64,000 bases of DNA. It comes from Paenirhizobium cremeum. Its GTDB lineage: Bacteria > Pseudomonadota > Alphaproteobacteria > Rhizobiales > Rhizobiaceae. The notes below the pieces were generated by a model. The model was not told the origin of the DNA. It saw only the letters and a list, made by a program, of their open reading frames with translations, and ran no database searches. The position numbers and the translations under genes are program-made. The DNA is taken from the NCBI RefSeq assembly GCF_022884085.1, contig NZ_JAGGCS010000019.1:1-64000 (forward strand), in the 5' to 3' direction. Below are positions 1 through 9,205 of the stretch, one piece after another (within the stretch, counting starts at the first letter, position 1; each line of letters begins with the position of its first letter).

Positions 1-435
1 CTTCTGCTGATTTGGGAATCCACTTTGTCAACAGGTCCTAGAGCTCCTGAGGGAGATGGTCGAGTAAAAATAGTTTTTTCTAGGCGAGGTGGAATGTCCT
101 ATGACGATTTTCGTGGATATATGGAGCGCTTGCGATTAAACAGCCACGAAGATATTAGAATTCATTGGCCGGTTGTCGATATCGAGGGTATTGATGCCCA
201 AGATCACAAGAAACGAGCGGGTCTTCAACTGGCGGATATTGTCGCCTCTTCAATCGCCAATGGCGTTGAGCATGATCGATACGGCAATTGTGAATTTAGA
301 TACGCAGAGATTTTACGGCCGATAATTTACAATCGAAATCACAACTTCTTTAGTTATGGATTAAAATTTTTCCCGCCGCATCACGAACTAGCCCTCACCC
401 AAGAGCAACAACGTACGATTGATCTTTTCAAATAA
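1..435 (+). CDS. DUF3800-like protein, 5' end outside the window
   Basis: The reading frame is open from base 1, so the gene starts upstream; the first in-window start-type codon (TTG at 25) is probably internal. The visible roughly 145 residues end in a stretch around AGLQLADIVASS that resembles the C-terminal signature of DUF3800 proteins, whose N-terminal part (usually a YxDESG-type motif) would lie outside the window. Function of the family is not established; nuclease-like folds have been suggested and members often occur in accessory or mobile regions. Codon use and base composition are visibly AT-richer than everything to the right, suggesting horizontal acquisition. Family assignment is from memory of the motif and is moderate; partial status is certain. 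Confidence 0.55.
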   Translation, partial: LLLIWESTLSTGPRAPEGDGRVKIVFSRRGGMSYDDFRGYMERLRLNSHEDIRIHWPVVDIEGIDAQDHKKRAGLQLADIVASSIANGVEHDRYGNCEFRYAEILRPIIYNRNHNFFSYGLKFFPPHHELALTQEQQRTIDLFK

Positions 436-687
436 AGACAGGCAGCCCCCCGGCCCATAATTGCGATTGCTCGCCTGCAGACTTGCGAATGCTCTGGGTT
501 TATCCGGCGCTTGGCTGCCCAAAAATTATATACACCTGAAGACTTCGGTCTGCAATAGGCGCACAAAAAAATCACAATTGATTCAATCGGTTACATAAAT
601 ATTCTAAATTATTGATTTGATTCCCTAATTTGACGCCTATTGCAAGAGTCCGTATACTGCGGACCCTTGCAATAGCAAAAACCATGT
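436..687. other. AT-rich intergenic spacer between the DUF3800-like gene and acs
   Basis: No credible gene is seen. The spacer is AT-richer than the rest of the window and carries three copies of an 8-base element (TGCAATAG at 551-558 and 668-675, its reverse complement CTATTGCA at 637-644). It separates the atypical left end from the conserved core and could hold the end of an inserted segment; this is inference. Confidence 0.5.
637..675. repeat. Near-perfect 16-bp inverted repeat downstream of acs
   Basis: Arms at 637-652 and 660-675 match at 15 of 16 positions (CTATTGCAAG then GTCCG, paired with CGGAC then CTTGCAATAG) around a 7-base loop. It lies 12 bases past the acs stop codon and could form a strong hairpin in RNA from either strand. 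No T-run follows on either side, so a classical intrinsic terminator is not obvious. An 11-bp inverted partner of the outer arm (TGCAATAGGCG at 551-561 against CGCCTATTGCA at 634-644) makes a second, larger structure possible. Confidence 0.6.
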
Positions 688-2637
688 CTAGTGTCGGTTC
701 TGGCGGTTGGCGATCAGATCATCGACGACGGTGGGATCGGCAAGGGTCGAGGTATCGCCGAGCGCGCCGAAATCGTCTTCCGCGATCTTGCGCAGGATGC
801 GGCGCATGATCTTGCCGGAACGGGTCTTCGGCAGGCCGGGTGCGAACTGGATCTTGTCCGGCGTCGCGATCGGTCCGATCTCGGAACGGACATGCTTGAT
901 AAGCGCCTGACGCAGCGCCTCGTCGCCATCGTGATCCGCCATCAACGTGACATAGCAATAGATGCCTTGTCCCTTGATCGGATGCGGATAGCCGACGACG
1001 GCAGCCTCCGACACCAGATGGTGCGAAACGAGTGCCGATTCGACTTCCGCCGTGCCGAGACGGTGGCCGGACACGTTCAGCACGTCATCGACGCGACCGG
1101 TGATCCAGTAATAGCCGTCCTCGTCGCGCCGGCAGCCATCCCCGGTGAAATACTTGCCCTTGTAGGTGGAGAAATAGGTCTGGACGAAACGGTTGTGATC
1201 CCCGTAGACGCTGCGCGCCTGGCCGGGCCAGCTGTCGGTGATGCAGAGGTTGCCGTCCGTTGCACCTTCGATAACGTTGCCTTCATTGTCGACCAATTGT
1301 GGTTTGATGCCGAAGAAGGGCAGGGTGGCCGAGCCGGGTTTGAGATCGGTGGCGCCGGGCAGCGGCGAAATGAGGATGCCACCGGTTTCCGTCTGCCACC
1401 AGGTATCGACGATGGGAGACTTCTGCTCGCCGACAACGTTGTAATACCATTCCCATGCTTCTGGGTTGATGGGCTCGCCCACCGACCCGAGAAGGCGGAG
1501 CGAAGACCGGGACGAGCGCTTCACGAACTCGTCGCCAGCGCCCATCAGCGAACGGATCGCGGTCGGTGCTGTATAGAAGACATTGACCTTGTGCTTGTCG
1601 ATCACCTCCCAGAAACGTCCCTGATCGGGGAAGTTCGGGACGCCCTCGAACATAACGGTCGTGGCGCAGTTCGCCAGCGGCCCGTAGACGATATAGGAAT
1701 GACCCGTCACCCAGCCGACATCGGCCGTGCACCAGTAGATCTCGCCATCCTTGTAGTCGAACACATATTCGTGCGTCATCGATGCGTATACGAGATAACC
1801 GCCCGTCGTGTGCAGCACGCCCTTCGGCTTGCCGGTCGACCCGGAGGTGTAGAGGATGAAGAGCGGATCTTCCGCCTTCATCTTGACCGGCGGGCAGTCC
1901 GGCTTGGCCTTGGCGACTTCCTGATGATACCAGATGTCACGGCCCGGAGCCCATTCGATCTTGCCGCCGGTGCGGCGCACGACCAGAACCTTGTTGACGA
2001 TGACATACTGCTTTGCGGCGATGTCGATGGCGATGTCGGTGTTTTCCTTGAGCGGCACCGGCTTGCCGCCGCGCACGCCTTCATCGCAGGTGATGACGAA
2101 GGTGGATTCGCAGTCGACGATGCGGCCGGCCAGCGCTTCGGGGCTGAAGCCGCCGAAGACGACGGAATGGATCGCGCCGATACGCGCGCAGGCGAGCATG
2201 GCATAGGCCGCCTCGGGGATCATCGGCATATAGATGGTGACACGGTCGCCCTTCTTGACGCCCTGCGCCTTCAGAACATTGGCAAGGCGGCAGACCGCAT
2301 CATAGAGTTGATTGTAGGTGATCTTCTTGTCGATATAAGGGTTGTCGCCTTCCCAGATGATCGCCGTGCGTTCGCCATGGGTCTTCAGGTGACGGTCGAT
2401 GCAGTTGTAGGAGACGTTAGTCAGTCCGTCCTCAAACCACTTGATGGAAACCTTGCCCTTGAAGCTGGTGTTCTTGACCTTGGTATAGGGCTTGAACCAG
2501 TCGATGCGCTTGCCGTGCTTGTCCCAGAACTTCTCGGGATCCTCGATGCTTTCCTCGTACCATTTCAGGTACTTGTCCTTATCGATCAACGCACGGGTCT
2601 TCGCCGATTTGAGCACCGGGTAAATCTTGGCTGACAT
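688..2637 (-). CDS. acs: Acetyl-CoA synthetase, AMP-forming
   Basis: Activates acetate to acetyl-CoA through an acetyl-adenylate in the cytoplasm. The 649-residue protein has the usual length of Acs. It contains the ANL-superfamily P-loop YTSGSTGKPKG near residue 265, the DTWWQTETGG core motif, and the C-terminal PKTRSGKIMRR segment, whose lysine is the acylation-controlled catalytic residue in this family. The ATG at 2637 is preceded by a strong GAGGAGG ribosome site; a start nine codons further upstream would remove it. It is divergent from trcR across a 237-bp gap and shares its family with prpE on the far side of trcR. A strong hairpin follows the stop codon. Confidence 0.97.
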   Translation of the reverse strand: MSAKIYPVLKSAKTRALIDKDKYLKWYEESIEDPEKFWDKHGKRIDWFKPYTKVKNTSFKGKVSIKWFEDGLTNVSYNCIDRHLKTHGERTAIIWEGDNPYIDKKITYNQLYDAVCRLANVLKAQGVKKGDRVTIYMPMIPEAAYAMLACARIGAIHSVVFGGFSPEALAGRIVDCESTFVITCDEGVRGGKPVPLKENTDIAIDIAAKQYVIVNKVLVVRRTGGKIEWAPGRDIWYHQEVAKAKPDCPPVKMKAEDPLFILYTSGSTGKPKGVLHTTGGYLVYASMTHEYVFDYKDGEIYWCTADVGWVTGHSYIVYGPLANCATTVMFEGVPNFPDQGRFWEVIDKHKVNVFYTAPTAIRSLMGAGDEFVKRSSRSSLRLLGSVGEPINPEAWEWYYNVVGEQKSPIVDTWWQTETGGILISPLPGATDLKPGSATLPFFGIKPQLVDNEGNVIEGATDGNLCITDSWPGQARSVYGDHNRFVQTYFSTYKGKYFTGDGCRRDEDGYYWITGRVDDVLNVSGHRLGTAEVESALVSHHLVSEAAVVGYPHPIKGQGIYCYVTLMADHDGDEALRQALIKHVRSEIGPIATPDKIQFAPGLPKTRSGKIMRRILRKIAEDDFGALGDTSTLADPTVVDDLIANRQNRH

Positions 2638-2874
2638 GAACTCCTCCTCATGTTGACGCGCCAATGTCCTGACGGCCGCGGACCACTCCTCCCCGGCCTA
2701 TGTGATTCATTCATAGCAGTTCACAAGCGGCCAGCAATTAGACAAAGGTCATTCGGACCTTCAAGAATTGCAATTCCGATACATTCCGGGTATAAGGCCG
2801 ATGATTTCCCGGAAATTGTGGTTAAGACCCACGGCCCGCGACACCCGGCGCGGACGCGAAGAAGGATTATCTCC
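2638..2874. promoter_or_regulatory. Divergent control region between acs and trcR
   Basis: This 237-bp gap must hold the promoters of both acs (leftward) and trcR (rightward). It contains a perfect 12-bp palindrome GAATTGCAATTC at 2765-2776 and one GANTC methylation site (GATTC at 2704-2708). No confident -35/-10 pair was identified. Regulatory use of the palindrome is inference. Confidence 0.4.
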
Positions 2875-3576
2875 ATGGCTCAGACCTTGCTCATGCCAAA
2901 GGCCACTGCCGTATGGCTGGTCGACAATACCGCGCTGTCATTCGACCAGATCGCGCAGTTCTGCAAGCTTCATCCGCTCGAGGTCAAGGCCATTGCCGAC
3001 GGTGAAGCGGCGCAGGGCATCAAGGGCCTGGACCCGATCGCCACCGGCCAGCTTTCCCGCGACGAAATCGCCCGCGCGGAAGCGGATGTGAACTACAAGC
3101 TGAAGCTCTCGGAACCGAAGGTGCGTGTTCCCGACTCCAAGCGACGCGGTCCCCGCTACACCCCGGTTTCCAAGCGCCAGGATCGCCCGAATGCCATTCT
3201 CTGGCTGGTGCGCAACCATCCGGAACTGAAGGACGCGCAGATCTCGCGCCTCGTCGGCACCACGAAGAGCACGATCGAGCAGATCCGCGACCGCACCCAC
3301 TGGAACTCTGCCAACCTGACGCCGATGGACCCGGTGACGCTTGGCCTCTGCAGCCAGATCGATCTCGATCTCGAAGTGGAGAAGGCGTCGAAGGGCCGTC
3401 CGCTGCCGACCGCCGCCGAGCTCGGTGCAACCTTGCAGGCCGCCAATGAGACGGAAAACCTCGGCTTTAGCTACGAGCGCGAGGAAGAAAAGGAAATCGA
3501 CGCCAACGCCGTCTTCGCCAAGCTGAAGTCGCTGAAGTCCGATCACAACGATGACGAGGAAGACGACCGCTTCTGA
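2875..3576 (+). CDS. trcR: TrcR-like cell-cycle transcriptional regulator (DUF1013)
   Basis: The 233-residue protein matches the alphaproteobacterial DUF1013 family, annotated as cell-cycle transcriptional regulator TrcR. It opens with MAQTLLMPKATAVWLVDNT and a helix-turn-helix-like segment (residues about 12-40), has a second DNA-binding-like segment around NAILWLVRNHPELKDAQISR (about 105-125), and ends in an acidic tail DDEEDDRF. I chose the ATG at 2875 because the family begins there, although the frame stays open upstream. It is a single-gene unit with its own intrinsic terminator, placed between acs and prpE. Its targets are not deducible here. Confidence 0.85.
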   Translation: MAQTLLMPKATAVWLVDNTALSFDQIAQFCKLHPLEVKAIADGEAAQGIKGLDPIATGQLSRDEIARAEADVNYKLKLSEPKVRVPDSKRRGPRYTPVSKRQDRPNAILWLVRNHPELKDAQISRLVGTTKSTIEQIRDRTHWNSANLTPMDPVTLGLCSQIDLDLEVEKASKGRPLPTAAELGATLQAANETENLGFSYEREEEKEIDANAVFAKLKSLKSDHNDDEEDDRF

Positions 3577-3602
3577 GGCGGCCGGAATCCGGCTAAAGGA
3601 AG

Positions 3603-3631
3603 AGCCCCGGCGTCACGCGCCGGGGCTTTTT
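3603..3631 (+). terminator. Intrinsic terminator of trcR
   Basis: A 10-bp GC-rich stem (AGCCCCGGCG at 3603-3612 with CGCCGGGGCT at 3618-3627) and a 5-base loop are followed by TTTTT. It lies 27 bases after the trcR stop codon. Confidence 0.9.
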
Positions 3632-3694
3632 CGTAGCCGCTCTTCATGGTGTCCCCGGACCTGGGGGTCTCGGTGTCACCGGACGCACATGGCT

Positions 3695-5602
3695 TCAGCC
3701 ATGGCCATGCGACTTCAGGACAGTCGCGATTTCGTCGAGGATCGCGGGGTCGTCTATAGTCGCCGGCATCTTCCATGGCAGGCCGTCGGCAATCTTCTGC
3801 ATGGTTCCGCGCAGGATCTTGCCGGACCGGGTTTTGGGCAGGCGCTCGACCTTCATCACCGTCTTGAACGCAGCAACAGGTCCGATTTCGTCACGCACGA
3901 GCTGCACGATCTCGCGCTGGATCACCGAAAAATCGCGGTTCACATTATGCTTCAGCACAAGGAAGCCGCAGGGAATCTGCCCTTTCAGTTCGTCTGCAAT
4001 GCCGATAACGGCGCATTCGGCCACATCGGGATGCATGGCGCAGACCTCTTCCATAGCCCCCGTGGAAAGGCGGTGCCCGGCGCAATTGATGATATCGTCC
4101 GTGCGGGCCATGACGAAGACATAGCCGTCATCATCGAGGATGCCGGCATCGGCCGTCTTGTAATATCCCGGGAATTCCTCGAGGCAGGATGAGCGGAACC
4201 GCTCGTCGGCATTCCAGAAGGTCACCAGGCAGCCGGGGGGCAGCGGCAGCTTCACCACGATGTTGCCAAGCGTGCCGCGCGACACCGGATGACCGGCATC
4301 ATCGAGCACCTCGATCCCGTAACCGGGCATCGGCACGGCAGGAGAACCGTACTTGACCGGCAACAGGCCGAGGCCGGCGGGGTTCGCTGCGATCGCCCAG
4401 CCGGTTTCCGTCTGCCACCAGTGGTCGATCACCGGCACCTTGAGCATCTTCTCTGCCCATTTGATGGTTTCCGGATCGGCCCGCTCGCCGGCGAGGAACA
4501 GCGCCCGCAGCCCGGACGTGTCGTATTTGCGGATGAATTCGCCATCGGGATCGTCGCGCCGTATGGCGCGGAAGGCTGTCGGGGCGGTGAAAAGCGCCTT
4601 GACGTCATGCTCGGCCACCACCCGCCAGAAGGTTCCGGCATCTGGCGTGCCGACCGGCTTTCCCTCGAAGATCACGGTGGCATTGCCTGCCAGCAGCGGC
4701 CCGTAGACGATGTAGGAATGACCGACGACCCAGCCGATGTCCGAAGCAGCCCAGAAGACTTCGCCGGGCTTGACGCCGTAGATGTTCTCCATCGTCCAGG
4801 AAAGCGCCACCATGTGGCCGCCATTGTCCCGCACGACCCCCTTCGGCTGGCCGGTGGTGCCGGAAGTGTAGAGGATATAGAGCGGATCGGTGGCGGCGAC
4901 AGGCTCGCAGGCGACAGGCGTACCATTGATACGCTCGACCTCGACCGCCTTCGCGAAATCGACATCGCCATGTTCATAGCGCAGCGGCGCATGCAGTTCG
5001 TCCCGCTGCAGCACGAAACAGTATTCGGGCTTCACCTTGGCCATGTCGAGCGCATGATCGAGCAGCGGCTTATAGGCGACGACGCGGCCCGGTTCGATGC
5101 CGCAGCTTGCGCTGATGACGACTTTGGCGCCGCAATCGTCGATACGGGTGGCAAGTTCGCTCGCGGCAAAACCGCCGAAGACAACGGAATGGATAGCGCC
5201 GATACGGGCGCAGGCCAGCATCGAGAAAACGGCCTCCGGGATCATCGGCATATAGATGATGACGCGATCGCCTTTTACGACGCCGTGGTTCTTGAGCACG
5301 GCGGCAATCGCCGTTACTTCGGCCAGCACGTCGTCGAAGCTGTAGCGCTTCTTCGCACCGGTCACCGGACTGTCATAGATGACCGCGATATCTTCCCCCC
5401 GGCCTGCAGCGACATGGCGGTCGAGACAATTGTGGCAGGTATTGGTTTCTGCGCCCGCAAACCAGCGGCCATAAAGCCCGGCCTCGGCGTCGAACACCTT
5501 GTCCGCCGGCTTGAACCAGTCGAGCCTGGCTGCCTGGGCTTTCCAGAATGCCTCCGGTTCACCCATCCACGACTGATAGGTCTCCAGATAATTGCTCTGC
5601 AT
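3695..5602 (-). CDS. prpE: Propionyl-CoA synthetase-type acyl-CoA ligase
   Basis: AMP-forming ligase of the ANL superfamily; it most resembles PrpE, which makes propionyl-CoA. The 635 residues carry the P-loop YTSGTTGQPKG followed by VVRDNGGHMVAL, a sequence typical of PrpE rather than Acs, the HWWQTETGW motif, and a C-terminal PKTRSGKILRGTM with the catalytic lysine. The ATG at 5602 has a GGGAGG ribosome site six bases upstream. It faces trcR tail-to-tail. Substrate preference (propionate, acrylate, other short acids) cannot be read from sequence, and no methylcitrate-cycle or propionyl-CoA carboxylase genes are nearby. Confidence 0.9.
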   Translation of the reverse strand: MQSNYLETYQSWMGEPEAFWKAQAARLDWFKPADKVFDAEAGLYGRWFAGAETNTCHNCLDRHVAAGRGEDIAVIYDSPVTGAKKRYSFDDVLAEVTAIAAVLKNHGVVKGDRVIIYMPMIPEAVFSMLACARIGAIHSVVFGGFAASELATRIDDCGAKVVISASCGIEPGRVVAYKPLLDHALDMAKVKPEYCFVLQRDELHAPLRYEHGDVDFAKAVEVERINGTPVACEPVAATDPLYILYTSGTTGQPKGVVRDNGGHMVALSWTMENIYGVKPGEVFWAASDIGWVVGHSYIVYGPLLAGNATVIFEGKPVGTPDAGTFWRVVAEHDVKALFTAPTAFRAIRRDDPDGEFIRKYDTSGLRALFLAGERADPETIKWAEKMLKVPVIDHWWQTETGWAIAANPAGLGLLPVKYGSPAVPMPGYGIEVLDDAGHPVSRGTLGNIVVKLPLPPGCLVTFWNADERFRSSCLEEFPGYYKTADAGILDDDGYVFVMARTDDIINCAGHRLSTGAMEEVCAMHPDVAECAVIGIADELKGQIPCGFLVLKHNVNRDFSVIQREIVQLVRDEIGPVAAFKTVMKVERLPKTRSGKILRGTMQKIADGLPWKMPATIDDPAILDEIATVLKSHGHG

Positions 5603-5715
5603 GAATTCCTCCCAATGCAACGCCCGTCACGATTAGCGCGCGATACTAGGCAGCGGCCTGGAGGGAGGAAAGTCAGACGAAAGCCCTAGGTCATAAGGCG
5701 AAGGCTGCCTGACGG

Positions 5716-6375
5716 TCAGCGCGATCCGAAAATGGCCGACCCGACGCGCACGCTGGTCGCACCGAAAGCGACCGCGGTTTCGAAATCGCCGGACATACCC
5801 ATGGAAAGTTTCGTAAGACCGTTTTCCGCCGCAAGCCTTGCCAGCAGCGCGAAATGCGGCCCGGGATTTTCATCGACCGGCGGAATGCACATCAGGCCCT
5901 CAACCGACAACTGAAGCCCGGACCGGCAGAGATCCACGAACGCAGCGACATCATCCGGCGCAATGCCCGCCTTTTGCGGTTCAAGCCCGGTATTGACCTG
6001 GATATAGACCGGCAGTTGCCGGCCCTGGCGCTTCATTTCCTCGGCAAGCGCACGGGCGATCTTTTCCCGGTCGACGGTTTCGATGACGTCGAAAAGCGCA
6101 ACGGCGTCGGCCGCCTTGTTCGACTGCAAAGGACCGATCAAATGCAGTTCGATGCCATCGGTCTCGGCCTTGAGTTGCGGCCATTTGCCCTGCGCTTCCT
6201 GCACCCGGTTCTCCCCGAAGACCCGCTGCCCCGCAGCGATCACAGGGCGGATCGCATCGGCATCGAAAGTCTTCGATACGGCCACCAATACCGCAGAATC
6301 CGGCTCACGATCAGCCTGCTTCGTTGCCTTCGCAAGCCGTGTCCTGACCTCGTTCAAACCCTCGACTGCCGTCAT
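5716..6375 (-). CDS. PLP homeostasis protein, YggS/PROSC family
   Basis: Pyridoxal-phosphate-binding protein that buffers PLP; the family has no proven catalytic activity. The fold-type III alanine-racemase-like barrel is seen with the PLP lysine in VAVSKTFD (K35), GENRVQEAQ, HLIGPLQSNK and a C-terminal SMGMSGDFE / RVGSAIFGSR phosphate-binding segment. Length is about 219 residues, as expected. Start choice is uncertain: the ATG at 6375 aligns with the family, while the ATG at 6396 would add seven residues; neither has a strong ribosome site. It is transcribed away from leuS. Confidence 0.9.
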   Translation of the reverse strand: MTAVEGLNEVRTRLAKATKQADREPDSAVLVAVSKTFDADAIRPVIAAGQRVFGENRVQEAQGKWPQLKAETDGIELHLIGPLQSNKAADAVALFDVIETVDREKIARALAEEMKRQGRQLPVYIQVNTGLEPQKAGIAPDDVAAFVDLCRSGLQLSVEGLMCIPPVDENPGPHFALLARLAAENGLTKLSMGMSGDFETAVAFGATSVRVGSAIFGSR

Positions 6376-6577
6376 GTTCCTGTCCGTTCGATTCATATGT
6401 TTCGTCCGCCATATTCGCCCGCCGCCATGGCAGGATGCAAGCCTCCCCCATTCACCAGCCACAGCCGTCTGCGTGGGCGTCTCCAAAGCCGCTTTGGGGC
6501 GCTCAAAAACTTGACGCTTGGCCGGTTTCGTGGTGAAGGTCACGCCTTCCTTTCTTGCTACTCCGGAAATGCGATAA

Positions 6578-9205
6578 ATGGCCACCGAACGTTACAATCC
6601 GCGCGACGCCGAGCCTCGCTGGCAGGCGAAATGGTCCGAAGCGGGCGTCTTCGTCACCGATAACAACGACAAGCGCGAAAAGTACTACGTGCTCGAGATG
6701 TTCCCCTATCCCTCGGGGCGCATCCATATGGGCCATGTCCGCAACTATGCGATGGGCGACGTCGTTGCCCGCTACAAGCGCGCCCGGGGCTACAGCGTGC
6801 TGCATCCCATGGGCTGGGACGCTTTCGGCATGCCCGCTGAAAACGCCGCCATGCAGAACAAGGTTCATCCGAAGGAATGGACCTACCAGAACATCGCCAC
6901 CATGCGCGGCCAGCTGAAGTCGATGGGCCTGTCGCTGGACTGGTCCCGCGAATTCGCCACCTGCGACGTCGAATATTACCACCGCCAGCAATACCTCTTC
7001 CTCGACATGATGGAAAAGGGCCTCGTCTACCGCAAGCAGTCCAAGGTGAACTGGGACCCGGTCGACCAGACCGTGCTTGCCAATGAACAGGTGATCGACG
7101 GTCGCGGCTGGCGTTCCGGCGCACTGGTCGAACAGCGCGACCTGGTGCAGTGGTTCTTCAAGATCACCGATTTCAGCCAGGATCTCCTGGACGCACTCGA
7201 TACGCTCGACCAGTGGCCGGAAAAGGTCCGGCTGATGCAGAAGAACTGGATTGGCCGTTCTGAAGGCCTGTCGCTGCGTTGGGAGATTGCCTCCGGCGCA
7301 CCGGCCGGTCATTCGGAGGTGACCGTTTACACGACCCGTCCCGACACGCTGTTCGGTGCCTCCTTCCTGGCAATCGCCGCGGACCATCCGCTGGCGAAGG
7401 CAATCTCGGAAAACAACGCCGACGTCGCGGCCTTCTGTGAGGAATGCCGCCGCGCCGGCACGTCGCTGGCAGCGCTGGAAACGGCGGAGAAGAAGGGCAT
7501 GGACACGGGCGTCAGGGTCCGTCACCCCTTTGATGCCTCCTGGGAACTCCCTGTCTATATCGCGAACTTCGTTCTGATGGATTACGGCACGGGCGCGATC
7601 TTCGGTTGCCCCTCCGGCGACCAGCGCGACCTCGATTTCGCCCGCAAATACGATCTTCCGGTCGTTCCGGTGGTCATGCCCGCCGATGGCGATCCGGCGA
7701 CTTTCACCGTTGGCGACACCGCCTATGACGGCGATGGCGTGATGATTAACTCGCGTTTCCTCGACGGCATGTCGACCGCGGAAGCCTTCGAAACGGTGGC
7801 AAGCCGCCTTTCGGCAACCTTGCTCGGCAATGCCCCGCAGGGAGAGCGGAAGGTCAATTTCCGCCTGCGCGACTGGGGCATTTCCCGCCAGCGTTATTGG
7901 GGCTGCCCGATCCCAGTCATCCACTGCGAAGCCTGCGGCGTGGTTCCCGTTCCGAAGAAGGACCTGCCGGTCAAGCTGCCCGACGACGTGACCTTCGACG
8001 TTCCCGGCAATCCGTTGGATCGTCATGCCACCTGGCGTCATGTCGCCTGCCCCGAATGCGGCAGGGATGCCCGGCGTGAAACCGATACGATGGACACCTT
8101 TGTCGACTCGAGCTGGTATTTCGCCCGCTTCACCGCACCGCGCGAAGACCTGCCGACATTGCCCGCCATTGCCGACCATTGGCTGCCGGTCGATCAGTAT
8201 ATCGGCGGTATCGAGCACGCGATCCTGCATCTGCTCTATTCCCGCTTCTTCACCCGCGCCATGCGCGAAACCGGTCATGTCAGCATCAAGGAGCCTTTCA
8301 AGGGCCTCTTCACCCAGGGCATGGTGGTGCATGAAACCTATCGCCTGGGAACCAGCGCGAACGGCCAATGGGTAGCGCCGGCCGATATCGCCATCGAGGA
8401 AATCGGCGGCAATCGCCGGGCGACGCTGATTACGACAGGCGAGGAAGTCACGATCGGTTCGATCGAAAAGATGTCCAAGTCGAAGAAGAATGTCGTCGAC
8501 CCCGATGACATCATCGCTTCCTATGGCGCAGACACCGCCCGCTTCTTCGTTCTCTCCGACTCTCCGCCGGATCGCGACGTCATCTGGTCGGAGGCCGGGG
8601 TCGAAGGCGCCCATCGCTTCGTCCAGAGAGTTTGGCGACTGATTTCCGAGGCCGCCGACATACTTTCGGCAGCCCAGCCGACGCCGGCCAAGGAAGGCGA
8701 GGCTCTCCCGGTTTCGCAGATCACCCACAGGACGCTGCAGGCCGTTCAGGCCGATCTCGACAAGCTGTCGTTCAATAAGGCGATCGCTCGCATCTATGAA
8801 CTCGTGAACGCGCTGGCAGGACCTTTGACGACGGTTGCCTCGGGCAAGGCGGATGCCGCCTATGTCGCGGCGGTCCGTGACGCGGCCGGCATTCTCATTC
8901 AGCTGATCGCCCCGATGACGCCGCATCTCGCCGAGGAGTGCTGGCAGGCGATTGGAGGCAAGGGGCTCGTCGCCAATGCGGCCTGGCCGACCTTCGATCC
9001 GGAACTCGTTGTAGAGAACGAGGTCGTATTGCCCGTCCAGATCAACGGCAAGAAGCGCGCTGAATTGACAATTGCCCGCGACGCGGATCAGAATGCCGTG
9101 CAAGCTGCGGTTCTCGCGCTGGATGTCGTCAAGGCAGCCCTCAATGGACAGCCGCCGAAGAAGGTCATTGTCGTCCCGTTAAGGATTGTGAACATTGTCG
9201 TTTGA
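6578..9205 (+). CDS. leuS: Leucyl-tRNA synthetase
   Basis: Class I aminoacyl-tRNA synthetase that charges tRNA-Leu in the cytoplasm. The 875-residue protein has the HIGH-type motif HMGH at 50-53, the KMSKS loop at 631-635, a zinc-ribbon-like CEACG...CPECG pair within the middle region, and an editing domain between. The first gene of a likely leuS-lptE-holA unit: its stop codon overlaps the lptE start. The divergent 200-bp gap to yggS should hold its promoter. Confidence 0.98.
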   Translation: MATERYNPRDAEPRWQAKWSEAGVFVTDNNDKREKYYVLEMFPYPSGRIHMGHVRNYAMGDVVARYKRARGYSVLHPMGWDAFGMPAENAAMQNKVHPKEWTYQNIATMRGQLKSMGLSLDWSREFATCDVEYYHRQQYLFLDMMEKGLVYRKQSKVNWDPVDQTVLANEQVIDGRGWRSGALVEQRDLVQWFFKITDFSQDLLDALDTLDQWPEKVRLMQKNWIGRSEGLSLRWEIASGAPAGHSEVTVYTTRPDTLFGASFLAIAADHPLAKAISENNADVAAFCEECRRAGTSLAALETAEKKGMDTGVRVRHPFDASWELPVYIANFVLMDYGTGAIFGCPSGDQRDLDFARKYDLPVVPVVMPADGDPATFTVGDTAYDGDGVMINSRFLDGMSTAEAFETVASRLSATLLGNAPQGERKVNFRLRDWGISRQRYWGCPIPVIHCEACGVVPVPKKDLPVKLPDDVTFDVPGNPLDRHATWRHVACPECGRDARRETDTMDTFVDSSWYFARFTAPREDLPTLPAIADHWLPVDQYIGGIEHAILHLLYSRFFTRAMRETGHVSIKEPFKGLFTQGMVVHETYRLGTSANGQWVAPADIAIEEIGGNRRATLITTGEEVTIGSIEKMSKSKKNVVDPDDIIASYGADTARFFVLSDSPPDRDVIWSEAGVEGAHRFVQRVWRLISEAADILSAAQPTPAKEGEALPVSQITHRTLQAVQADLDKLSFNKAIARIYELVNALAGPLTTVASGKADAAYVAAVRDAAGILIQLIAPMTPHLAEECWQAIGGKGLVANAAWPTFDPELVVENEVVLPVQINGKKRAELTIARDADQNAVQAAVLALDVVKAALNGQPPKKVIVVPLRIVNIVV

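Noticed and set aside
691..2634. Long open frame (647 codons) on the plus strand opposite acs
   Set aside because: It mirrors the codon pattern of a certain gene on the other strand; GC-rich genomes give such shadows. The product resembles no family.
6503..9103. 866-codon open frame opposite leuS
   Set aside because: Antisense shadow of a certain aminoacyl-tRNA synthetase gene; low-complexity, no recognisable domains.
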